In this document: positions 22,733-29,369 of the stretch, in pieces
How the letters are laid out: each line of letters opens with the position of its first letter
Numbering within the stretch: position 1 is the stretch's first letter
Source of the DNA: CAJUOR01 sp964596105
GTDB lineage: Bacteria > Bacillota_I > Bacilli_A > Erysipelotrichales > Coprobacillaceae
Assembly: GCA_964596105.1 (NCBI GenBank)
Contig: CAZQRT010000009.1
Location: 1-29,369 of the forward strand
Reading direction: 5' to 3'
DNA: 29,369 nucleotides
The notes under the pieces: model-generated
What the model was told of the DNA's origin: nothing
Database searches by the model: none
The model's input: the letters and a program-made list of their open reading frames with translations, nothing else
Made by a program: the position numbers and the translations under genes

Positions 22733-23704
22733 TCATTTTAACTGTTTTGTTGCAACAAAATTACCAAAGGCGACCGCCAGGATTAAAGTGACGGCCAGGT
22801 TGAAGAAGAAGTAGAGATAGAAATGGGTATGCAGGCCGATGGCTTTGCCGATGATCATGGGGATCCGCTGCAGCATAAAGATGGCGAAAGCGTGGTTTCC
22901 CAAAAAGGTCGTCACGGGGTTTTGAAATGAGATATAGCGGTCAAGATAACAGAAGATCAGGCAGAAAGAAATTGCCATCAGGCCGTAGAAGATGAGGCTT
23001 TTGAACATGAACTGATGGGAGATAAGAAAGACGCCTAATAACAAAAGAAAGCTGAGAAAAGACGGTCTGACTTTGTCTTTGTAACGGGCGTAGATCATGC
23101 CGGCCGGGAAGCAGCAGATGGTGTTGTACCAGTTGCTTGTTTTGCCCATATACTGATAGAAAAAGATTAAGAGCATACTTCCCAGGATCATCGGGATTAA
23201 AGGATGCTTCTTATCCAGGGTAAAGGACACATACATGAGGGCATAGAGGCTTAACAGCACAAATACATACCAGTAGCTGTTGCCGATGCCTTCCCAGCCG
23301 ATGAGGGCGAGGATGATCTTTTGAATAGAGTATCTTTTTTTGAGGATGGTCTGGACAAGAAGAAACAAAAGCACACAGACATCAAACTGCAAAAGCAGGT
23401 TCAGCCCGCGTTTCGGGATGGTCTGAATATAGGCCTGGCCTTTTTTCTGATAAGAGAGATACATGCCATATCCGGAGAAAAAGAGAAAGGTGGCGACAAC
23501 GAGCTGTTTCATGTATTTTTGCACAACCAGGTAACCCTGATGGATGGGGGCGGATGTATCGATATAACCGGTCATGTGGCTGAGAAAGATCAAAAAGACA
23601 AAGATGCCGTTGATGGCCACGGTTTCCCGGCGGCTCAGGTGGTCCTTGCTTTTTCTTAAGAAAACCAGATTGATGATCACGAAAACGAAAAGGATCAGGG
23701 TCAT
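22733..23704 (-). CDS. Acyltransferase-3-like polytopic membrane protein
   Basis: A 323-aa protein with about ten hydrophobic segments, fitting the membrane acyltransferase family that includes O-acetyltransferases of cell-wall polymers (OafA/OatA-like membrane part). The early segment INGIFVFLIFLSHMTGYI resembles the first conserved helix of the family with its His, and FLFFSGYGMYLSYQKKG matches the usual position after the second helix. FLGNHAFAIFMLQRIPM near the end fits the late helix before the final segment. It lacks any extracellular SGNH domain. It overlaps the big transferase gene by 4 nt and sits between teichoic acid genes, so it may O-acylate the polymer or a lipid-linked intermediate. 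The family call is from topology and short motifs. Confidence 0.65.
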   Translation of the reverse strand: MTLILFVFVIINLVFLRKSKDHLSRRETVAINGIFVFLIFLSHMTGYIDTSAPIHQGYLVVQKYMKQLVVATFLFFSGYGMYLSYQKKGQAYIQTIPKRGLNLLLQFDVCVLLFLLVQTILKKRYSIQKIILALIGWEGIGNSYWYVFVLLSLYALMYVSFTLDKKHPLIPMILGSMLLIFFYQYMGKTSNWYNTICCFPAGMIYARYKDKVRPSFLSFLLLLGVFLISHQFMFKSLIFYGLMAISFCLIFCYLDRYISFQNPVTTFLGNHAFAIFMLQRIPMIIGKAIGLHTHFYLYFFFNLAVTLILAVAFGNFVATKQLK

Positions 23705-26700
23705 GACGGGATCAGCTCCTCTCTTCTTAAGGCCTGGATGAGGCGCTCGGTATTTTTGCCGTCATCAAATTGTACGATTTTTTTATAGATCTCTTTCTGC
23801 CACGGTGCCACGGGGTTTTCATACAGGTTCGCGAAGCCGTCATGCAGGTCCTCGGGGTTGTAGAAGACGGGAGCGAAGATGTTGTTTTCCTCTTTGATCA
23901 TCAGTTTGGTGTTCTCGCCGTAGTGTTCCAGGCATTCTTCCAGCTCTTCCCAGTAGAAGGCGACCTGGCAGCCGCGGTAGAAGGCGTCGTAGGCGATCGA
24001 GGAATAATCGGTGATTAACAGTCTGGTTTCTCTTAAAATATGATCATATTCGGTGGTGAAGTCCATGCGGTCTTTGAGGGGAAAATCATCATCGTAGGCG
24101 GCTTGTTTAAAGAGCGGATGGGGCAGGATGATGATCTCATCCTGATATTTTTCCGGGATGGCTGCCGCGATGCGCACGAGCATCTGGTAGTATTTTGTGA
24201 CACGGAAATCAACGCTGGCTTCATTGTACTCCCAGGGGCGCCAGGTTGGCATGATGACGATTTTTCTGGCATTTGTTTTTTGGTACGAGCGGTCAAATTT
24301 CGGCAGGCCGCAGATGATGAGCTGGCTTTCATCATAGTGACCGTAGTGGATAAAGTGCCGGGCCTCTAAATTTGAGGATACGACCACGCGGTATTTTCCT
24401 TTCTGGGTTACCGGGCGCGGTTTAAAGAAGGTGCGTGAGGCGGAGTCCAGGGAGATCATGTACATCACCCCGTGCTGCAAAAAGATCGTGTTGAGTTTGG
24501 GATCGTTGATACGGGCGGTGACATGGGGATTGTTGTTTCTCAGCTCCAGGGCGTGAATCGGGGCTTCCGTGCCGATCAGGGTTTTCGCCGCGAAAAACAG
24601 CAGGTAGTGTTTCAGGCTGTATTTGGCGACGATATGCTTGTGATATTTTTGAGTCAATTCTTGAAAGCGGGGATGATGAGGATCGAGGATGTAGTAGATG
24701 TGGTTCTGGTTTTCCCGCATGAGGCGCTCAAAGACGACGCTGGCGCTCTCTTCGTAGCGGGCCGCGTCTTTTTCATAGAGCAGGATGGCCTGGCGGTAGA
24801 AAGGTCCCTTGGCGAGATAGTAAGCGAGGTTGATTTTCCTTTTTTCTTTTTTTGTGTCGGTGTACAGGATGGGGCGCACCGTCAAAAAGCAGTCATTGCC
24901 TTTGGACTGTCTTAAAAAGCAGGCGCTTTTTTCATTGAATGGGACCGGGTCACTGGCGTGATGGCGGCGGTTCTTGAGGAATTTACCGGAGATGCTGTAG
25001 GTGATCTTGACCCGGAAAGGGCGCGGTTCTGCGCGGTAAAGGTAGAGTTTGTTTTGAATGCCGGCTTTGCTTAAGACCTCGCTTTTCAGGGTGGCTTTCA
25101 TTTTCACGAGCTGAAAGGATCTGATATGAAGGAGAACCTGAAAAGTGGCCGGAATGTTGATGTCTTCCCCAAGCATGAGGCTGACGTCACGAAAGTCCAG
25201 GGGATCGTTTTTCTGGGCGATAAAGGTCATTGACAATTCCAGATCTGTGTTTTTTTTCAGGCTGGAAAACAGGCGGATAAAGCGGAAGCAGAGATTGTAG
25301 GCAAACGGCTCGTAGCCTTCGGCATAAATATTTTCCGTCGGGATAACTTTTATCGCATGCTGTTTTTTAAAGCGCTCATTGTCGCGGCGCAGTTTGTTGT
25401 TTTGTTTGAGTCCGGTGTAGATTTTCCCGGGTTCATAGTAGATGAGCGGGGCATTGATGCTCGCGGTTTCCCTTGTTAAATAGCAGGCGGGGTTATAGAG
25501 ATCGTGGATGACATCGATTTTTAAATGATAAAATTTGCGTTTCGCTTCGCGGGCGTAGATTTGTTCCAGTTTGCTTTTAAACAGGCGGCTTAGGGTTCTG
25601 CTTCTAAGACTGATGGCGGTCAGGATTTTTTCGAAAAAGGTGATGAAATTATAGTGCACGGGCATAAAAAGCTGGACATCCGCGGGCAGGTGTTCCACGA
25701 GTTCGTAAACCGCTTTGTTTCTTTTTCCCGCCAGGCAGAGGATGGCGTTGCCGTCGCTTTTTAAATAGTGCGAAACGTAGGCCGCCTGGTTCATCGTGGT
25801 GATATTGGAGACGATGAAAAAATGGTTGGGTTTGCCGTTGCTTTCACAGGCTTCGCCTTTTTGTTCCAGGACGATTTTTAGAAGCTGCTCGGCGCAGTCT
25901 TTACTGGCGTAGGGGCAGAAGGTTTCCTGGAATTTTGGATAGGGGATGAGGGGTTCGTTGAGGTTTTTTATGAGGTCGTCGACAGTAGTGGCGATGGGAA
26001 AGGGCAGATTGTCAATGGGGAAGTAGGTGCCGCGGCCTTGTTCGTATTCCTCGCGGTCGTAGCAGAATAAAAGGATTTTTCTGCCGGTGATGGCGAAGTC
26101 AAAGAACACGCTGGAGTAGTCGGTGATGAGGGTGTCGCAGACGTTTAAAAAGTCGTAGGTTTCGTATTCTTCCGGGAAGAAGTGGATGTGCTGAAAGGGG
26201 CTCAGGTCCAGGGTGTTTCCTACCAGGAAGTGAAGGTTGAGATAGAGTTCCTGATGTGGTTTCAGTTTTTGATCGATTGCTTTGAGGAAGGTCAGGATCG
26301 TTTCTTTTTGTCTGTTGACGCTGGCCTCGCGGTTGCTGCCGCGCCAGGTCGGCATGTAGGCGATGACTTGTTTGTTTTCCAGGTGATAATTGGCGATGAT
26401 GGTTTTTTTCAGGGACTCGTCATAGAAGGCGCGGTTACGGGGGTAGTCGGTCATGACGATTTTTGTGCTGATGATGTTTGCGAGGTCGTAGTCGTTCATG
26501 AAGATGTCTCTGGTGTAGGGGTTGGGGAAGAGGGCGTAGTCGGCCGTCGCGTAGTTTTTCTGGATGTTCGCGTAGCTGGCGGCGTGGCGGAAGTCTTTTT
26601 TCCCCAGGACTTTGAGCGGGGTGCCGTGCCAGGTGTTCAGGCAGATCTGCTCGTCTCTTTTTAAGAAAAAGGGCGGGAAGGAGTTGTCGGTCATCAAAAA

Positions 26701-26973
26701 GCGGGCGGTTCCTAAAAGTTTGAGGTAGTTTTTGCTTAAGCGGTCGACAAACTGGATGTTTTCCATGTGGTAGTAGCGGAAGAGGTCCGGAGCTTTCTGG
26801 CGGGTGTCGGGGGTGGTGACAAAGGCCAGCTGAAACTGCGGAAAGGTTTCGGTAATGGCTTTGGCGAGGTGAAACATGTTGCCGTTGATGTTTTTGCCTT
26901 GTCCGGCTTCTAAAAGAATGGTGTTTTCCTGAATGGGGCGGCGGCGGTATTTCAGATAGCGGGTGTTTTTCAT
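23701..26973 (-). CDS. Double-domain CDP-glycerol glycerophosphotransferase (tandem TagF-like fusion)
   Basis: A 1090-aa protein with two teichoic acid glycerophosphotransferase domains. Domain 1 (about residues 15-370) has LNTWHGTPLKVLG (His116), MPTWRGS (about 207-213), LNLHFLVG (His248) and LITDYSSVFFDFA (about 282-294). Domain 2 (about 725-1085) has FLQHGVMYM (His834, Gln instead of Trp before it), MPTWRPW (908-914), LPHPLF (His952) and LITDYSSIAYDAF (986-998). Between them, 385-560 looks like an alpha/beta glycosyltransferase-type segment and 575-720 is basic and strand-rich with no motif I recognise. Each domain keeps both conserved histidines, so both may be active and might add different units or alternate. 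AAAGGAG lies 5 nt before the ATG. It follows tagD across a hairpin terminator and precedes the acyltransferase with a 4-nt overlap. Confidence 0.88.
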   Translation of the reverse strand: MKNTRYLKYRRRPIQENTILLEAGQGKNINGNMFHLAKAITETFPQFQLAFVTTPDTRQKAPDLFRYYHMENIQFVDRLSKNYLKLLGTARFLMTDNSFPPFFLKRDEQICLNTWHGTPLKVLGKKDFRHAASYANIQKNYATADYALFPNPYTRDIFMNDYDLANIISTKIVMTDYPRNRAFYDESLKKTIIANYHLENKQVIAYMPTWRGSNREASVNRQKETILTFLKAIDQKLKPHQELYLNLHFLVGNTLDLSPFQHIHFFPEEYETYDFLNVCDTLITDYSSVFFDFAITGRKILLFCYDREEYEQGRGTYFPIDNLPFPIATTVDDLIKNLNEPLIPYPKFQETFCPYASKDCAEQLLKIVLEQKGEACESNGKPNHFFIVSNITTMNQAAYVSHYLKSDGNAILCLAGKRNKAVYELVEHLPADVQLFMPVHYNFITFFEKILTAISLRSRTLSRLFKSKLEQIYAREAKRKFYHLKIDVIHDLYNPACYLTRETASINAPLIYYEPGKIYTGLKQNNKLRRDNERFKKQHAIKVIPTENIYAEGYEPFAYNLCFRFIRLFSSLKKNTDLELSMTFIAQKNDPLDFRDVSLMLGEDINIPATFQVLLHIRSFQLVKMKATLKSEVLSKAGIQNKLYLYRAEPRPFRVKITYSISGKFLKNRRHHASDPVPFNEKSACFLRQSKGNDCFLTVRPILYTDTKKEKRKINLAYYLAKGPFYRQAILLYEKDAARYEESASVVFERLMRENQNHIYYILDPHHPRFQELTQKYHKHIVAKYSLKHYLLFFAAKTLIGTEAPIHALELRNNNPHVTARINDPKLNTIFLQHGVMYMISLDSASRTFFKPRPVTQKGKYRVVVSSNLEARHFIHYGHYDESQLIICGLPKFDRSYQKTNARKIVIMPTWRPWEYNEASVDFRVTKYYQMLVRIAAAIPEKYQDEIIILPHPLFKQAAYDDDFPLKDRMDFTTEYDHILRETRLLITDYSSIAYDAFYRGCQVAFYWEELEECLEHYGENTKLMIKEENNIFAPVFYNPEDLHDGFANLYENPVAPWQKEIYKKIVQFDDGKNTERLIQALRREELIPS

Positions 26974-26991
26974 GGCGGCTCCTTTCTTTAG

Positions 26992-27012
26992 AAAAACCGC
27001 CTTGGGGCGGTT
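26992..27012 (-). terminator. Intra-operon terminator-like hairpin between tagD and the large transferase
   Basis: Read on the minus strand: AACCGCC, CCAA loop, GGCGGTT, then a short T-run. The stem is 7 bp, GC-rich and perfect. The last bases of the tagD stop codon form part of it. It could end most transcripts after tagGHD and lower expression of the downstream transferases. Confidence 0.75.
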
Positions 27013-27400
27013 ATTTCAGTTTCAATTCTTTTTTTATTTTGGTGGTGGAGATATCGGGGGTGCGGGGCAGGTAGACGACTTCGCAAAGCTCTTTGAGGTC
27101 GTCGAATTTGCCCTGCCAGTCATCGCCCATGACGAAGACGTCGATGTCGTATTTTTTGATGTCGGCGGGTTTCTGGTCCCAGCTTTCTTCGAGGATGACT
27201 TCGTCAACGTAGCGGATGGCGGCGACAATGGCCATGCGCTCTTCCTGGGGGATGGCGCATTTTTTGCCTTTGATGTGGTTGAAGTGGTCACTGGATACGG
27301 CGACGATCAGGTAGTCGCCGAGTTCTTTGGCGCGTTTCAGCAGGTTCAGGTGTCCGATATGGAAGAGGTCGAAGGTGCCGTAGGTGATGACTTTTCTCAT
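27011..27400 (-). CDS. tagD: Glycerol-3-phosphate cytidylyltransferase
   Basis: A 129-aa nucleotidyltransferase making CDP-glycerol from glycerol-3-phosphate and CTP, the donor for the glycerophosphotransferases in this operon. The CTP-binding motif HIGH (His14 to His17) lies in TYGTFDLFHIGHLNLL, and the second motif RTPDISTT is near residue 113-120. Both positions and the total length equal those of B. subtilis TagD. The ATG at 27400 overlaps the tagH stop by 4 nt (ATGA), with AAAGGA about 6 nt upstream; a GTG five codons earlier is in the ribosome-site region and is not preferred. It is cytoplasmic. This gene is the clearest evidence that the polymer contains glycerol phosphate. Confidence 0.96.
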   Translation of the reverse strand: MRKVITYGTFDLFHIGHLNLLKRAKELGDYLIVAVSSDHFNHIKGKKCAIPQEERMAIVAAIRYVDEVILEESWDQKPADIKKYDIDVFVMGDDWQGKFDDLKELCEVVYLPRTPDISTTKIKKELKLK

Positions 27401-28203
27401 ATAAATCCTTTCCACAGCCTGTGTTTTTTGGGCGGCAGTATTCTTCTGGCGAATTTATCGTCGCGGATTTTTTTCTTTTCCGCGCTGCTCAGGGCGTTGT
27501 ATTCATCGACGTAGTTTCCGTACTGGTCGCAGATTTCGTTGACCGGGCCGTAGGATTGCAGGAAGCCGCCTTCAATCCAGATGGCGGTGTCGCAGAAGTC
27601 GCGGACCTGCTGCAGGGAGTGGGAGATGAAGATGATGGTTTTGCCTTGCCTTTTGAGTTCGGTCATCATGTCGAGGCATTTTTTGGCGAAGGCTTTGTCG
27701 CCTACGGACAGGGCTTCGTCGACGATGAGGATGTCGGGATCGAGGCATAGGTTGATGGCGAATCCCAGGCGGCTTTTCATGCCGCTGGAGTATTTTTTAA
27801 CGGGCAGGTACATGAAGTCGCCGATTTCCGCGAAATCGATGACGCGGTTGATGATGCTGTTGATGCGTTTGGGTTTGAGGCCTAAGAGGGTCCCTTTTAA
27901 TTTGATGTTCTCGATGCCGGTCAGCTGGGGGTTGAGGCCGGTGTTGATGGAGATGAGGGCCTGTTCGCCGCGGACGATGAGTTCGCCTTCGCTGACTTCG
28001 CTGATGCCGGCTAAAAGCAGGGACATGGTTGATTTTCCCGAACCGTTGCTGCCGAGGATGCCGGTGACTTCGCCCTGGGGTATTTGCAGGGTGATGTCTT
28101 TGAGGGCGTAGAACTGCTGGGCGGGTTCGTGTTTTTTGGTTTTTTTATCCAGGGTGTAGATTTTTGATACGTGCCGGAATTCCACTGCGTAGGTGTTTTC
28201 CAT
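27397..28203 (-). CDS. tagH: Teichoic acid ABC transporter ATP-binding protein
   Basis: A 268-aa ABC ATPase that powers export of lipid-linked teichoic acid through TagG. Walker A is GSNGSGKST (51-59), the signature is KYSSGMKSRLGFA, Walker B is ILIVDEALSVGD, and the switch region has IIFISHSLQQ. The VDEALSVGD block is typical of the polysaccharide/teichoic acid exporter class. Length matches S. aureus TarH (about 264 aa), without the long C-terminal extension of B. subtilis TagH. It lies 8 nt after the permease gene and overlaps tagD by 4 nt. The ATG has GAGGT 5 nt upstream. Confidence 0.93.
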   Translation of the reverse strand: MENTYAVEFRHVSKIYTLDKKTKKHEPAQQFYALKDITLQIPQGEVTGILGSNGSGKSTMSLLLAGISEVSEGELIVRGEQALISINTGLNPQLTGIENIKLKGTLLGLKPKRINSIINRVIDFAEIGDFMYLPVKKYSSGMKSRLGFAINLCLDPDILIVDEALSVGDKAFAKKCLDMMTELKRQGKTIIFISHSLQQVRDFCDTAIWIEGGFLQSYGPVNEICDQYGNYVDEYNALSSAEKKKIRDDKFARRILPPKKHRLWKGFI

Positions 28204-28211
28204 AACTACCT

Positions 28212-29036
28212 CTATAACATGTCGATGAATTTATGTTTGAAGCGGTACATCATGCAGCTGCCGAAGATGAACAGGAAGGTGGTGATGACCCAGAAGGCGA
28301 TGGCCGAGTTTCTGTAGGCCATGAATCCCAGGTGGTAGAAGAAGCAGTCGCGGTAGCCTTGCACGACATAGTAGATGGGATTGATTTTCATGATATAGGA
28401 TACCCATACAGGCATGGATTTCAGGTCTTTGATGTTCCAGAGGATCGGGGTCAGGTAGAGCAGAAGGCGCATGAGGGCCAGGACGAGTTTGCGGGTGTCG
28501 CGCGCCAGCATGTTTAAAACGGAGGTGGTCATGGAGAGCGATATCGAGAAGATGATGCCGCAGCCCAGGTAGTAGATGAGTCCCAGCCAGTGGTGGGTCG
28601 GGTAGATGCCGTTGCAGACAAAGGTGATGACGAGTACCACCATCAGGCAGAAGTGGTTGAAGAGTTCTTTCAAAACGACGGTAGCCGGCAGGATGCTGAC
28701 GGGAAATTTCATTTTTGAGATGACGTCGCGTTTGGCGTAGATGGCGTTGCAGCCGTTGGTGATGCATGGTGACATGAAAAACCAGACGACCATGCCGCCC
28801 ATCATCCACAGGATGTAGGGGATGCGGACATTGTAGTTGATGACATCTTTGCGGTTAAAAACCACGCCAAAGGCGAACCAGTAGGTGAAGACTTGAATGG
28901 TGGGGTGGGCAAAGTTCCAGAAGAGTCCGAGTTTGGAGTCGCGGATATCGGCCAGGATTTCATATTTGGAAATGGCATAGATGCGGTATAAGTTGGTAAG
29001 GTTTTCCTTGAGGACGTATTTTACACTTTTAAACAT
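28212..29036 (-). CDS. tagG: Teichoic acid ABC transporter permease
   Basis: A 274-aa ABC-2 type permease with about six membrane segments, partner of TagH, moving undecaprenyl-linked teichoic acid across the membrane. Visible features are an N-terminal amphipathic stretch (LYRIYAISKYEILADIRDSK), and then LGLFWNFAHPTIQVFTYWFAF, the conserved start of the membrane domain in this class. The region TPILWNIKDL is followed by NPIYYVVQGYRDCFFY near the end. Length equals S. aureus TarG. The ATG at 29036 is preferred over a GTG at 29045, which lies within the AGGTGG ribosome site 5 nt upstream. It is the first gene of the operon and follows the predicted promoter at 29067-29095. Confidence 0.92.
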   Translation of the reverse strand: MFKSVKYVLKENLTNLYRIYAISKYEILADIRDSKLGLFWNFAHPTIQVFTYWFAFGVVFNRKDVINYNVRIPYILWMMGGMVVWFFMSPCITNGCNAIYAKRDVISKMKFPVSILPATVVLKELFNHFCLMVVLVITFVCNGIYPTHHWLGLIYYLGCGIIFSISLSMTTSVLNMLARDTRKLVLALMRLLLYLTPILWNIKDLKSMPVWVSYIMKINPIYYVVQGYRDCFFYHLGFMAYRNSAIAFWVITTFLFIFGSCMMYRFKHKFIDML

Positions 29037-29066
29037 TCTATCCACCTGTGTTTCAATGATAGTTAT

Positions 29067-29095
29067 GTTATACCTTAAATGTTGGAAAAAAGCAA
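29067..29095 (-). promoter_or_regulatory. Candidate promoter of the teichoic acid operon
   Basis: Read on the minus strand: TTGCTT (29095-29090), a 17-nt spacer, then TATAAC (29072-29067), with a leader of about 25 nt to tagG. The -35 is weak (3 of 6). A small inverted repeat GTTG...CAAC overlaps the -35 region. The AT-rich stretch farther upstream (29139-29237), between this promoter and the tRNA terminator, holds no gene that I can see. Confidence 0.5.
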
Positions 29096-29237
29096 CTCTT
29101 ATGAGGGTTTTGTGGCACTGTCAGAGACATGGAGAAGACTTGAAAATAACTGTAATATTTTACTTTATATATATAATATGTAATATTATTTTAGGAAAAA
29201 TGCAATTAATCGGACTTGTTAATTGTAAATTATACAC

Positions 29238-29258
29238 AAAAAAAGCGCCGGAGCGCTT
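29238..29258 (-). terminator. Intrinsic terminator of the tRNA-Ser gene
   Basis: Read on the minus strand: AAGCGC, loop TCCG, GCGCTT, then a run of T. It follows the tRNA CCA end by about 8 nt. Confidence 0.85.
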
Positions 29259-29266
29259 GTTTGCAA

Positions 29267-29359
29267 TGGCGAAGATGAAGGGATTTGAACCCTTGATGGA
29301 TCTTGTGAACCCATACACGATCTCCAATCGTGCGCCTTCAGCCGCTCGGCCACATCTTC
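29267..29359 (-). tRNA. tRNA-Ser (anticodon GGA)
   Basis: A 93-nt class II tRNA on the minus strand. The acceptor stem is GAAGATG / CATCTTC with discriminator G and an encoded CCA. The D arm is GGCCGAGCGGCTGAAGGC, the anticodon stem CACGA / TCGTG has loop TTGGAGA giving anticodon GGA, and the long variable arm pairs TGGGT with ATCCA. The T arm is AAGGG-TTCAAAT-CCCTT. The long variable arm and anticodon both indicate serine (UCU/UCC codons). Confidence 0.95.
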
Positions 29360-29369
29360 ATCCGCACGG

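Noticed and set aside
24472..24915. Plus-strand frame opposite the large transferase
   Set aside because: It is one of several shadow frames rich in Val, Phe and Gly; no ribosome site or known motif.
28231..28809. Long alternative minus-strand frame inside tagG
   Set aside because: The translation is an artefactual His/Arg/Leu-rich string, while the tagG frame encodes a normal permease with membrane helices.
29139..29237. AT-rich tract as an origin or promoter cluster
   Set aside because: There are no DnaA-box repeats or iterons, and no -35/-10 pair stands out from the AT-rich background.
1..29369. CRISPR arrays, insertion sequences, prophage or defence genes
   Set aside because: No regularly spaced repeats, transposase, integrase or toxin-antitoxin pairs were seen; the AddAB genes are housekeeping recombination genes.

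Overview
The window looks like chromosomal DNA from a low-to-moderate GC Gram-positive (Bacillota). The support is an AddAB rather than RecBCD recombination system, a glycerol-phosphate wall teichoic acid locus with a TarGH-type exporter, an OhrR-type regulator, short DapB, and AAGGAGG-type ribosome binding sites. An Erysipelotrichia-like lineage is a guess from overall gene style, not something the sequence proves. I see no insertion sequences, integrases, phage genes or CRISPR repeats. It reads as ordinary core and envelope gene content, and I found no clear undescribed defence or mobile system.

Layout. 1-869 (+): 3' part of a phospholipase D / cardiolipin synthase-like gene, ending at a terminator shared with the convergent operon. 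2297-898 (-): peroxide-stress operon of Cys-type glutathione peroxidase, flavodoxin-like protein and OhrR, with a near-consensus promoter and a perfect inverted repeat just downstream of the predicted start of transcription. 2559-4240 (+): PlsC-like acyltransferase and diacylglycerol/sphingosine-type lipid kinase, then a terminator. 4374-16750 (+): long gene run lysC-dapA-dapB-lysA, unknown membrane protein, HAD phosphatase, NdpA-like nucleoid protein, a short AddB and AddA, with no internal terminator seen. 16792-19787 (+): own promoter, XpaC-like membrane protein, unknown 161-aa protein, RpiR-family regulator, undecaprenyl-diphosphatase UppP, then a hairpin terminator. 19834-20460 (+): a polytopic membrane protein overlapping convergently with the teichoic acid operon. 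29036-20444 (-): teichoic acid operon, order of transcription tagG, tagH, tagD, a 1090-aa double-domain glycerophosphotransferase, a membrane acyltransferase, and two single-domain glycerophosphotransferases. 29359-29267 (-): tRNA-Ser(GGA) with its terminator.

How the parts fit. Much of the window serves the envelope: lysine/DAP synthesis feeds peptidoglycan and protein; PlsC and the lipid kinase act on phospholipid intermediates; UppP regenerates the undecaprenyl-phosphate carrier; TagD makes CDP-glycerol, the TagB/TagF-type enzymes polymerise it on the carrier lipid, and TagGH exports the polymer. The initiating enzymes TagO and TagA are not here and must lie elsewhere if this is a classical wall teichoic acid pathway. 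AddAB processes double-strand DNA ends. Most notable: the OhrR-peroxidase-flavodoxin operon with its operator, the tandem teichoic acid transferase with an unexplained middle region, an internal terminator in that operon, a size-reduced AddB without a Walker A motif, and an RpiR regulator with an altered SIS ligand motif coupled to uppP.
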